A stretch of 64,000 nt of DNA from JAJPXC01 sp964562375 (lineage in GTDB: Bacteria; Bacteroidota; Bacteroidia; Bacteroidales; Muribaculaceae): positions 5,200 through 69,199 of the forward strand of contig CAZLSW010000007.1 of NCBI GenBank assembly GCA_964562375.1, written 5' to 3'. The position numbers and the translations under genes were made by a program. This document shows positions 7,621 through 15,296 of this stretch, one piece after another (the stretch's first letter is position 1; every line of letters begins with the position of its first letter). The notes beneath the pieces were generated by a model that saw nothing but the letters and a program-made list of their open reading frames with translations, made no database searches and was not told where the DNA came from.

Positions 7621-10600
7621 GGGCAATTGTTTTTTCAGGGTTATTGTTATCCCCCGCAGTGACCTGCGGGGCACAGGACTGGCCTTCAGAAGAATTTTCG
7701 TTTGTCAGTTTTTCAGAGGGCTTTTTGACGACACCTACGCCTTTGAGGCCGTTGATGCCGATGGCGAGGGGTGAGGGGAATTTAACCACGCGCAGGTTGG
7801 GCGACTCGTAAACGGCGTCCATCGCGTTGAGGTAATCGAGATCGTATATCCCGTGGTCGGACGCGGGGTCGATCGTAAAGTAACCCACGCCGAACGAGGT
7901 GAGGTTTTGGAAGAAGTGGGTGCCTTGGCTGGGCTCGATGCGCGATGACCCCAGCGACGACTCCACGATGAGTTTGGCCCCCGAGATATTGGGCCATTTC
8001 ACGGGTATGCCGAGGGCTGTGTCGCTCGATCCCCAGCGGCCCGGGCCGATAAGGATGTAACCAATGCCGTCGGCGCAATATTGGCGGTTGAGTTTTTCTA
8101 TCTCGCGGGCTATCAGGCCGTTATTGGACATGGAGAATGCCTCGGGCTTGACGTAGACGATATGGTCGACACCGTCGATGTTGCCATGTCCCAGGGCTGT
8201 GTTGCTCTTGAGCAGGAGCTCCGAGTCGTCGGCATCGAGCATGGAGTTGTCCACCAGCTCTTTGCGGTCGATAATGGGACGGATTTGGAGCCAGTACATG
8301 CGGCCTTTCATGCCGTTTTTCTCGTCGACCACGCCTGCAAACTCGATTTCCACCGGTCGCTGCATCTCCTTAGAGCCGTTGGCGAGCATGAAGGCCACGG
8401 CCGGGGCCAGCGGGTATACGCCGTCGCGGAGCATGTTGGCAAACGTGACCACGCGGCGGCCGTTGCCCTCCTCGCAGTCGCGAATCACCTGATCGAGGTG
8501 GTCGTAGGTCGACACCATGTATTTCAGCGCTCCGGTGTTGGCGAAATCCTGCACGCGTCGCTTGGCGATGTTGAAGCCGTCGTCGACACGGAAATCGACA
8601 GGGGTGTGGCCCATTTCGAGGGCGTAGAAGCGCGTCTGGGTGTCGCGCAGAGCAAGGTCGAGTTCCGAGGTTTGGAGCACTTTGTCGGGATGCTGGGGGG
8701 AGAACCGCAGGCTCAGGCCACCGTCGACGATGTATTTTCCCAGACCGATGGCGATTTCGGCCACGCCGTCCTCGGGTTTCTCGTCGTTGATGGGGTAGTA
8801 ATTGAGCGAGCGACCCACGCCTGAGAACGACGGGAAATAGTATCCCTCGTGCTCCAAGCCCACCACCTCCTGGATGATTACGGCCATCTTCTCTTGGTCG
8901 ATGACGTTGGAAGTGGCTGTCATGTAGGCTTTTGAGTCGGCGTAAAATACCGAGGCGTACACGCCTTTGATGGCGTCGGAGAGCATTCGCAACATCTCGT
9001 ATTTGTCGTCCACCAGGGGAATCATGTAGGTGGAGTAGATGCCGGCGAACGGTTGGTAGTGGCTGTCCTCCAGCAGTGATGACGAGCGGATAGCCAGCGG
9101 CTTGTTGACCACCTCAAACAGGGCGAAGAAATCCTCGATCAACCGCTCCGGCAAGCGTGCCTGCAGGAAATAGTGGAGGATTTTCTCGTCGGGGAGGTCG
9201 CTCAGGGCCACCGGGTAGAGGTCGTTGGAGGCCATGAACTCGTCGAAAATGTCGGTGCACAGCACCACAGTGCGGGGGATGGATATCGTGACGCCGTCGA
9301 AGTTGTCGCACACCGGGTTTTTCTTGATAATAGAGTCGATGAACGCCAAGCCTCGACCCTTGCCGCCGAGCGAGCCTTGGCCGATGCGTGCGAAATTGGA
9401 GTAGAAGTCGAAACGATCCTTCTGGAACACGGCCACCACGCCGCGGTTCTTCATCTTGCGGTACTTGACGATCAGGTCGAAGAACAGTTGCTTGACAGCC
9501 GGAGCCTCCTCGATGGAGTGGAAACGGTGGGCCTTGATTACGTCGGCGATGGGGAACATTGCGCGCGAGTAGAGCCAGCGCGAGATGTCGTTGTGGGATG
9601 CGTGGGCCAGCAGGGCGTCGGCGGGGATGTCGAAGATCATCTTCTGCATCCCCTTGAGGTTCTTGATGCGGGTGATCTCCTCGCCCGTCTTGGGGTCGCG
9701 GATTATAAAGTCGCCGAAACCGAAGTTGGCCATGATGGCCTCCCCCAGGTCGACGGGCAGCTTTTTGGAGTTTTTGTCGATGAATGTGCCTGAGAACGAG
9801 CGCATTTTGTCGCGGTTCTCGGTTTCCGACGACTCGATGATGATGGGCAGATATGGGTCGTGCTCGCGAATATAGTTGGCGAGCTTGATTCCGGCCTCCG
9901 GGTCCTTTTTGCCCTCGCGCTTGAACGACACGTCGGAGATGACGCCCAACAGGTGGTCGCCGTATTTCTCGTAAAGCTCCATGGCCTCCTCGTAGTCGCG
10001 GGCGAGCATCACCTTTGGGCGTCCGCGCATGCGCAGCATCTGCTCATGCTCGTTGAGGGCCTCGGTGGAGAACACCATCGACTGCTTGAGCAGGAATTTG
10101 TAGATATGTGGCAAAACCGAAGAATAGAACCTCACGGAATCCTCGACCAACAGGATACCCTGCACGCCCACGTCAAGGATATCGTTTTCGGCGTTCATCT
10201 TGTCCTCGAGGAGCTTGATGATTGCCAGCAGCAGGTCGACGTTGCCCAGCCAAGAGAACACATAGTCGATGCCCGTGAAATCCTCGCGCTGAAGCCTGCG
10301 CGACACCTCCTTGCTGAAGGGAGTAAGGACGACGAACGGCGTGCGTGGATGGGCCTCCTTGATTGCTTTGGCACCGGTGAAAGTCTCCGAGATGTCGACG
10401 CCGGGCATGGCAATCACCAGGTCGAAATGCTTGTGTGCCATTACATCGAGGGCGTCGGAGATATGTGGCACGCGGGTTACTCGGGGAGGGGAGCTGAGGT
10501 TGAGGGCGACGTATTCGAAGTAGAGTTGCTCCTCGACGCGGCCGTCCTCCTCCATCATGAAAGCGTCGTAGGGCGAGGCGATAAGGAGCACGTTGAACAC

Positions 10601-10669
10601 GCGCTTCTGCATCAACGCCTGAAACGCCGTATCCTTCAAATACATCTGGCTCAACGATTCCTCATTCAT
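7598..10669 (-). CDS. PEP/pyruvate-binding-domain protein with N-terminal receiver-like domains
   Basis: This 1023-residue protein has a first receiver-like alpha/beta segment (about residues 24-150, with LVIAMPGVDIS and TPFVVLTPF strands). A second follows (about 165-310, ILLVEDS then ISDVSF then LPIIIES). Next is a pyruvate-phosphate-dikinase-type ATP-grasp region (about 430-800) with GSLGGKGRGLAF and the ATP-binding IRSSSLLED segment. I see no phosphohistidine swivelling domain or C-terminal PEP-binding barrel, so it is not a normal PEP synthase despite the shared domain. It follows the nucleotidyltransferase by 12 bp. Its last 25 codons include a palindrome at 7652-7674 and overlap the coiled-coil gene. 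A role as a signalling phosphotransferase is inference from domain make-up. Confidence 0.85.
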   Translation of the reverse strand: MNEESLSQMYLKDTAFQALMQKRVFNVLLIASPYDAFMMEEDGRVEEQLYFEYVALNLSSPPRVTRVPHISDALDVMAHKHFDLVIAMPGVDISETFTGAKAIKEAHPRTPFVVLTPFSKEVSRRLQREDFTGIDYVFSWLGNVDLLLAIIKLLEDKMNAENDILDVGVQGILLVEDSVRFYSSVLPHIYKFLLKQSMVFSTEALNEHEQMLRMRGRPKVMLARDYEEAMELYEKYGDHLLGVISDVSFKREGKKDPEAGIKLANYIREHDPYLPIIIESSETENRDKMRSFSGTFIDKNSKKLPVDLGEAIMANFGFGDFIIRDPKTGEEITRIKNLKGMQKMIFDIPADALLAHASHNDISRWLYSRAMFPIADVIKAHRFHSIEEAPAVKQLFFDLIVKYRKMKNRGVVAVFQKDRFDFYSNFARIGQGSLGGKGRGLAFIDSIIKKNPVCDNFDGVTISIPRTVVLCTDIFDEFMASNDLYPVALSDLPDEKILHYFLQARLPERLIEDFFALFEVVNKPLAIRSSSLLEDSHYQPFAGIYSTYMIPLVDDKYEMLRMLSDAIKGVYASVFYADSKAYMTATSNVIDQEKMAVIIQEVVGLEHEGYYFPSFSGVGRSLNYYPINDEKPEDGVAEIAIGLGKYIVDGGLSLRFSPQHPDKVLQTSELDLALRDTQTRFYALEMGHTPVDFRVDDGFNIAKRRVQDFANTGALKYMVSTYDHLDQVIRDCEEGNGRRVVTFANMLRDGVYPLAPAVAFMLANGSKEMQRPVEIEFAGVVDEKNGMKGRMYWLQIRPIIDRKELVDNSMLDADDSELLLKSNTALGHGNIDGVDHIVYVKPEAFSMSNNGLIAREIEKLNRQYCADGIGYILIGPGRWGSSDTALGIPVKWPNISGAKLIVESSLGSSRIEPSQGTHFFQNLTSFGVGYFTIDPASDHGIYDLDYLNAMDAVYESPNLRVVKFPSPLAIGINGLKGVGVVKKPSEKLTNENSSEGQSCAPQVTAGDNNNPEKTIAHGPAQQP
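7652..7674. repeat. Palindrome inside the 3' end of the PEP-binding gene
   Basis: The arms CCCCGCAG and CTGCGGGG with a 4-base loop resemble family 3 (GTGCCCCGCGG type) with a changed centre. It encodes part of the low-complexity tail (SCAPQVTAG) of the upstream protein. Confidence 0.6.
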
Positions 10670-10681
10670 ATTACCGGATTG

Positions 10682-10975
10682 TTATACATAGATGATTTCG
10701 GAAGCGATGTTTTTGAAGAAAAAGGAGGATTGAAGGTCGGGGCGCAGACGAATGATGTCGACAGAAGTACCCATTAGTTCTTCTAATTCTCTTTTCATTC
10801 GACAGCGAAGGAGGAGATTGGCCTCGCCTTCATAAATGATATCCACGTCGCTGCTCTCGCTCTGATCTCCTCTGGCAATCGAGCCGAAAAGGCCCATACG
10901 CTTGATGCCGTAGGATTGCGCTACGGTTTGGTAGTAGAGGCGTAGGGTATCGATGCAAGTTGAAGTAGATATCAT
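10682..10975 (-). CDS. Small MNT-type nucleotidyltransferase-domain protein
   Basis: This 97-residue protein starts at the ATG at 10975. It carries the minimal nucleotidyltransferase signature GSIARGDQSESSDVDI (about residues 27-42, GSx10DxD), and DIIRL near the end could give the third acidic residue. Proteins like this are the MntA partner of HEPN/MNT toxin-antitoxin pairs, but no HEPN partner is adjacent. A very good Bacteroidetes promoter (10995-11025) lies just upstream, and the PEP-binding gene follows after 12 bp, so this gene leads that operon. It may be a stand-alone adenylyltransferase antitoxin or an orphan regulatory enzyme. Confidence 0.82.
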   Translation of the reverse strand: MISTSTCIDTLRLYYQTVAQSYGIKRMGLFGSIARGDQSESSDVDIIYEGEANLLLRCRMKRELEELMGTSVDIIRLRPDLQSSFFFKNIASEIIYV

Positions 10976-10994
10976 GGTGACGGTTTTAATTGGG

Positions 10995-11025
10995 CAAAGA
11001 TACGGAATTTTAGGCAAGGGGCAAA
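10995..11025 (-). promoter_or_regulatory. Bacteroidetes-type promoter for the nucleotidyltransferase/PEP-binding operon
   Basis: On the minus strand a TTTG (11025-11022) is followed after 19 bp by TATCTTTG (11002-10995). This matches the Bacteroidetes consensus TTTG/TAnnTTTG. The start codon is about 20 bp downstream. Confidence 0.8.
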
Positions 11026-11083
11026 AGGATGTAAAGGAAATGTAATAAGTTGGGGGACAAAATCGGGGGAAATCGTCGGCGAG

Positions 11084-11115
11084 TTTTGGGATTTGGTGGA
11101 ATTTTTATAGTTTCG
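11084..11115 (+). promoter_or_regulatory. Possible promoter for the LicD gene
   Basis: A TTTTGG (11084-11089) is followed after 16 bp by TATAGTTTCG (11106-11115), an imperfect TAnnTTTG. It sits 18 bp before the chosen start at 11134, so the 5' leader would be very short. Confidence 0.45.
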
Positions 11116-11133
11116 CGGGAAATATTTGGTTCT

Positions 11134-11952
11134 ATGGCAGATTACGACATCAGGAAATTGCAGTTGCGCCTGCTCGACATCCTAAAGGCGCTCGACAAGG
11201 TGGCCAAAGAGCATGGGTTGACCTACACCCTGTGCGGCGGCACGCTCTTGGGAGCCGTGCGTCACAAAGGTTTCATCCCCTGGGACGACGATCTCGACGT
11301 GTCGATGCCGCGCCCCGACTATGAGCGGCTAATCGCTCACGCAAAAGAGTGGTTGCCTGAGCATTACGAGCTAATCTGCGCTGAGAACGATCCCAAATAT
11401 CCGCTGCCGTTCGCCAAGATTCAGGATGCCCGCACGACGCTGATCGAGCGGCGTCACCTCTACTACCTCGGCGGGTGCTATATCGACATTTTCCCCTACG
11501 ACGCGTTTCCCACGGCTTGGCTCCCGCGCTGGTGGGCTTGCGCCAAGTACCGAATGCTCAAAGTGGCTCAGTACCAGATTCATCGCGATCCTTACAAACA
11601 CGGGCACGGGCCAAGTTCGTGGCTACCCTTGGCCGTTAGGAAGCTGACAACGATGGAGTCGATACAGCGCCGTATCCGCAAGATCTTGACAGCCTGCGAT
11701 TACGACAAGGCGAGATACGTGGCCTCCTACACCGACGGCATGCACGGCGTGTTGCCCCGCGAGATCACCACCGAGTACACCGAGTGGGAATTCGAGGGGC
11801 AGAAGTTCCCCGGCCACAAACATTACCAGGAGTACCTTACTAATATGTACGGTCCTGATTTCATGACCCCACCCCCGATGAAGGACCGTTGGCAACACAA
11901 TTTCCACTACCTCGACCTCGACCATTCTTACCGCGACTACCGCGAGCAGTAA
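11134..11952 (+). CDS. LicD-family phosphotransferase
   Basis: LicD proteins transfer phosphocholine or related phospho-groups to surface glycans. This 272-residue protein has the full family signature: CGGTLLGAVRHKGFIPWDDD (about residues 33-52) followed by LDVSMPR, typical of the nucleotidyltransferase-like fold with its DxD metal site. The ATG at 11134 is preferred because the conserved region begins soon after it and upstream codons look non-coding. The gene stands alone on the plus strand between two minus-strand genes. The donor (phosphocholine or another phospho-alcohol) cannot be read from the sequence. Confidence 0.9.
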   Translation: MADYDIRKLQLRLLDILKALDKVAKEHGLTYTLCGGTLLGAVRHKGFIPWDDDLDVSMPRPDYERLIAHAKEWLPEHYELICAENDPKYPLPFAKIQDARTTLIERRHLYYLGGCYIDIFPYDAFPTAWLPRWWACAKYRMLKVAQYQIHRDPYKHGHGPSSWLPLAVRKLTTMESIQRRIRKILTACDYDKARYVASYTDGMHGVLPREITTEYTEWEFEGQKFPGHKHYQEYLTNMYGPDFMTPPPMKDRWQHNFHYLDLDHSYRDYREQ

Positions 11953-11953
11953 G

Positions 11954-12634
11954 TTATTCCGACATTGAGTAGGCCAGGAAGTCGATCATCGGCTTGAGCG
12001 GTCGCAGGAGCTCGGCCGTGCGCTCGGGCCAAGAGGGGTCGGTGAAGAAATCCTCATCCAATTGGTGAAACTTTCCGTACTCCTTCAGGCGCAGGTATTC
12101 AATCTGGGGATGGTCCTTGGGCCACCCCGCCGGTGCCGTTTTCAGCGTGTCGCCTATCCATCCCGGGTAAAGGCGCCGTAACTCAGGCTCGGCGAGAATC
12201 TCCTCCCACTCCTCGATGTTGTCGACGATGGCGCGGCGAAGTTTCTTCAACACTGGTCCCTCGGGGCACCACAATCCCCCGTACACGCCGCTGGGATACC
12301 CCTCCTCGCTCAGCCTCGGACCCATGTGCAGATAGTAGCCGGGCAAGTCGCTCTTGCGGCCACCGGGAGAGAATGCCGCCGAGAAAAAGGTCTTGTAGGG
12401 AGTCTTGTCGAGCGAGAAGCGAGTGTCGCGATAGATACGATAGGCCGATTCGCGGCCGCTGTAACGGCCAGTCTCGGGGTCCCATTGGGCGATGGCGGCG
12501 ATCAGGCGGTCGAGGTCGGCGAGCCACAACGCGCGCAGCTCGTCGAATTCACTTTTATGTTGTTGGAACCAAGGGTGGTTGTTGTTCATCGACAATTCGC
12601 CCAAAAAACGGTACAATCGGGGTATATAGTTCAT
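11954..12634 (-). CDS. DUF2461 family protein
   Basis: This 226-residue protein matches the DUF2461 (TIGR02453) family: an N-terminal FLGELSMNNNHPWFQQHKSE stretch, IYRDTRFSLDKTPYKT at about residues 65-80, then GPRLSEEGYPSGVYGG and a WPKDHPQIEYLRLKEYG segment near the C-terminus. No biochemical function is established for the family. It ends 2 bp from the convergent licD gene and begins 9 bp after the DUF4834 gene, so it is probably co-transcribed with that gene. Confidence 0.9.
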   Translation of the reverse strand: MNYIPRLYRFLGELSMNNNHPWFQQHKSEFDELRALWLADLDRLIAAIAQWDPETGRYSGRESAYRIYRDTRFSLDKTPYKTFFSAAFSPGGRKSDLPGYYLHMGPRLSEEGYPSGVYGGLWCPEGPVLKKLRRAIVDNIEEWEEILAEPELRRLYPGWIGDTLKTAPAGWPKDHPQIEYLRLKEYGKFHQLDEDFFTDPSWPERTAELLRPLKPMIDFLAYSMSE

Positions 12635-12642
12635 TATAGGAT

Positions 12643-12999
12643 TTACTGGATTTCCTCCCAGTCGGCGTCGGTTACCCGCTCCCAGGTCTCGGAGTGGAAG
12701 GAGTCGGTGCGGGTGTTGCCGCTTTTGGTGGAGGGGGTTGTTTCTGAGGCAGATACCTCCTCAAATGCCACGTATTCACCCACATCCTTCCCCACGTGCT
12801 TCTTGTGGGGCATGGGGGTGCTCCAGCCGGCTTTGCGCTCCTGAGGTTGTTGGTGACGCTGTCGCGACTGTCCCGAGAAGGCGTCGGCCATCTGCTGCGC
12901 TTGGCGACGCGCGCGGTTAACGGCCGTGGCGACACGCCATATCGGGCGTATCACCCACCAAAACACCAGAATAAGGAATATAATCGTGAAAAAACTCAT
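12643..12999 (-). CDS. DUF4834 family small membrane-anchored protein
   Basis: This 118-residue protein starts at the ATG at 12999 with one hydrophobic helix (about residues 2-18). A basic stretch (NRARRQAQQ) and a low-complexity linker follow, then VGEYVAFEEV and a C-terminal TDADWEEI motif that are typical of DUF4834 in Bacteroidetes. Function is unknown. The longer upstream frame would run into palindromic repeat DNA, so the internal ATG is the better start. Confidence 0.82.
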   Translation of the reverse strand: MSFFTIIFLILVFWWVIRPIWRVATAVNRARRQAQQMADAFSGQSRQRHQQPQERKAGWSTPMPHKKHVGKDVGEYVAFEEVSASETTPSTKSGNTRTDSFHSETWERVTDADWEEIQ

Positions 13000-13073
13000 A
13001 CTGAGTATATAACGCAAAAACCGCGCCAAAATTTCATGCGCCCCCGGGAAAGAAACCCAAATTTGTTCCCGGT

Positions 13074-13647
13074 CGGCCATCGGCAAGCCGATGGGGAGTA
13101 GGGGGGGTCAAACCTAATCTTATACCCACCACCGCCCTCGCTGTCGCTCGGAACGGTAGTGGGCTACATTAGGCCATCGGCAAGCCGATGGGGAGCAGGG
13201 GGGAATACCTCATTCTAGACCCACCACCGCCCTCGCTAACGCTCGGGACGGTAGTGGGCTACATTAGGCGTTCGGCACGCCGAACGCATGGCGCCCACAA
13301 CGGTTCTCGCGGGGGCGTCCGACGATGGTGGGCTACATTAGGCCATCGGCAGGCCGATGGGGAGCAGGGGGGTCAACCTAATCCTATACACACCACCGCC
13401 CTCGCTGACGCTCGGGACGGTAGTGGGCTACAATAGGCGTTCGGCACGCCGAACGCATGGCGCCCACAATCCCCTAGGCTGACGCCCGGGATGGTAGTGG
13501 GTTACTATATGTATTCGGTGTACCGGGTGTTCGGCGTGCCGAACGCCTATTGTAGCCCACTATCGTCGGACGCGCCAGCGTCCGCGATGGTGGGAAAATG
13601 AAAAGGATGGTATTTCCCCCTACTCCCCATCGGCTTGCCGATGGCCG
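13074..13647. repeat. Palindrome array left of the Y1 transposase gene
   Basis: This gene-free stretch is a mosaic of three palindromic modules. Module A is CCATCGGCAAGCCGATGG at 13077-13094, 13174-13191, 13343-13360 (one variant base) and inverted at 13627-13644. Module B is CGTTCGGCACGCCGAACG at 13269-13286 and 13438-13455, with an inverted shorter copy at 13529-13545. Module C is an imperfect palindrome around CCCTCGCTGACGCTCGGGAC bounded by CCCACCACC and GTAGTGGG. A is followed by GGGGAGTAGG or GGGGAGCAGG. Modules alternate A-C-B-A with nearly constant linkers. No coding sequence is credible here. Confidence 0.92.
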
Positions 13648-13657
13648 ACCATTAGAT

Positions 13658-14128
13658 TCACTCCAACTCCTGAAAAATATAAAGTTTGTCGTATTCCACC
13701 TCGTTGCGTTGCAACAATCGCTCGTATTCGTTGAGGAAGGTTTGACCACCGTGATGCGATCTCTGGTTCATAATATAGTCGGTGACCAGTTGTCGATGGG
13801 TGGGTGATACACTGAACATCCCGTATCCCTCCTGCCAATAAAACTCACGACGATACGTCACCCGGCGGTTCAGAAAATTCCGGGAGGAAAGTTTCAACGA
13901 TTTCACCAATGAAGGAATTGAAACCGCCTTGTCGTCAAGGCTGAAGCCAAACAGGAAATGCATATGGTCGGGCATCCCTCCTATTATGATAGGGGTATGG
14001 CCTTTGCGGGTAATCACGCCACCCAGGTAAGAGTACAAATCCTCCTGGATGGAATAAGGTATTAACGCCTCGCGATATCTAACGGCAAAAACGCCGTGAA
14101 GATAGATTTTTGAGTAGGTATTTGCCAT
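13658..14128 (-). CDS. IS200-like / REP-associated Y1 (HUH) transposase
   Basis: This 156-residue protein starts at the ATG at 14128 (MANTYSKIYLHG). The metal-binding HUH motif is H55-M-H57 in GMPDHMHFLFG. The catalytic tyrosine is probably Y118 in DYIMNQ, followed by SHH. Length and motif spacing fit the single-strand Y1 transposases of IS200/IS605 and REP-associated tyrosine transposases. The gene appears intact. It is bracketed by inverted module-A palindromes (13627-13644 and 14174-14191) and lies in the middle of the two arrays, with no tnpB or accessory gene. This is the arrangement expected of a domesticated RAYT whose targets are the surrounding palindromes. Confidence 0.93.
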   Translation of the reverse strand: MANTYSKIYLHGVFAVRYREALIPYSIQEDLYSYLGGVITRKGHTPIIIGGMPDHMHFLFGFSLDDKAVSIPSLVKSLKLSSRNFLNRRVTYRREFYWQEGYGMFSVSPTHRQLVTDYIMNQRSHHGGQTFLNEYERLLQRNEVEYDKLYIFQELE

Positions 14129-14171
14129 GGTATTGCGTATTTGCCGCAAAATTAAGGAATTTTCGCCACAC

Positions 14172-14720
14172 GGCCATCGGCAAGCCGATGGGGAGCAGGG
14201 GGCAAACCTAATCCTATACCCACCACCGCCCTCGCTGACGCTCGGGACGGTGGTGGGCTACATTAGGCCATCGGCAAGCCGATGGGGAGTAGAGGGCAAA
14301 CCTGATCCATTACCCACCACCGCCCTCGCTGACGCTCGGGACGGTGGTGGGCTACAATAGGCGTTCGGCACGCCGAACGGCTGGCGCCCACAACGGTTCT
14401 CGCGGGCGCGTCCGACGATGGTGGGCTACAATCGGCCATCGGCAAGCCGATGGGGAGTAGGGGGGCAAACCTGATCCATTACCCACCACCGCCCTCGCTG
14501 ACGCTCGGGACGGTAGTGGGCTACAATAGGCGTTCGGCACGCCGAACGCGCGGCGCCCACTACGGTTCTCGCGGGCGCGTCCGACGATGGTGAGCTACAA
14601 TAGGCCATCGGCAAGCCGATGGGGAGTAGGGGGGTCAAACCTAATCCTATACCCACCACCGCCCTCGCTGACGCTCGGGACGGTAGTGGGCTACATTAGG
14701 CGTTCGGCACGCCGAACACT
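14172..14720. repeat. Palindrome array right of the Y1 transposase gene
   Basis: Module A occurs at 14174-14191, 14268-14285, 14436-14453 and 14605-14622. Module B occurs at 14362-14379, 14531-14548 and 14701-14718 (last base changed). A C module lies after each A. The A-to-A spacing is close to 168-169 bp for the last three copies, so this half is a regular tandem array of a composite A-C-B unit with a further GC-rich imperfect palindrome (GTTCTCGCGGGCGCGTCCGA) after each B. Confidence 0.92.
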
Positions 14721-14790
14721 CGGCCATTGGAGGGCGTTAATGAAATTTAACGGGGTGTGACTGAATGTAACCTCTCCGCATATTCTTTTA

Positions 14791-14953
14791 ACCACGGAAA
14801 ACACGAAGAACACTAATCTTTTTTGGAAAAAGAGGTCGCATGCTCCCAAAAACACTAAAGCCATCCGGATGGGTTGGTGTTTTTGGCGAGTTTACGAGCC
14901 GATTTTTCTCCCAATACACTTCGCTTTCGTGTTTTTAGTGTTCTTCGTGGTCC
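14791..14953. repeat. Nested foldback element of about 160 bp
   Basis: Outer arms CACGAAGAACACTAA (14802-14816) and TTAGTGTTCTTCGTG (14935-14949) are perfect complements. Inside are CCAAAAACAC (14846-14855) with GTGTTTTTGG (14877-14886), and at the centre the palindrome CCATCCGGATGG (14861-14872). No open frame is present. It could be a miniature inverted-repeat element or a structured transcript. Confidence 0.7.
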
Positions 14954-15034
14954 CTTTTTCCTTTCGGTGAATAGTTACCTTCGGCTTCTTGTTTAGTTAA
15001 AAAAGCTAAAAAATTAAAAAATTTGACCATGAAA

Positions 15035-15067
15035 TTGCACGCGGTTGGGGGGAATTGAATAATTTTG
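15035..15067 (+). promoter_or_regulatory. Promoter of the susCDEF-like operon
   Basis: A TTGC (15035-15038) is followed after 21 bp by TAATTTTG (15060-15067), a full match to TAnnTTTG. It implies a leader of about 220 nt before the SusC start. Confidence 0.65.
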
Positions 15068-15296
15068 TAGAGTTGTGTGAAAAAGCGTAAACATAGTTGC
15101 TCCGCCTTGTCACACGTAGAGATAGCTAACTAAGTGAGATAGATATAATTAACTTGCATGTCTTATCATGGAAAAACTCGCCACCCCTGGCTAAGGGGAC
15201 CTTTGTAAGCCAAGATTTGTGATGCCCGGCCTTGCCCCGGGCCTGATACCAAGAATAAAAAATTTCACTATTTATTAACAAAATCATTTATCGTAA
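15068..15296 (+). promoter_or_regulatory. Long 5' leader of the susC-like gene
   Basis: The leader between promoter and start codon contains two short hairpins, one around CCCCTGGCTAAGGGG (near 15185-15200) and one around GCCCGGCCTTGCCCCGGGC (near 15224-15242). An AT-rich ribosome entry region follows, with no Shine-Dalgarno sequence. I do not recognise a known riboswitch. Confidence 0.4.

Noticed and set aside
13188..13436. Small protein genes inside the palindrome array
   Set aside because: Open frames here arise from the repeats themselves, with no ribosome entry region, no conserved protein features and repeated identical segments on both strands.
13658..14128. Complete IS200/IS605 element with tnpB or guide RNA
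   Set aside because: No tnpB or iscB gene lies on either side, only palindrome arrays, so a solitary transposase is the better reading.
13074..14720. CRISPR array
   Set aside because: The repeated units are palindromes with constant linkers, not direct repeats with unique spacers, and no cas gene is present.
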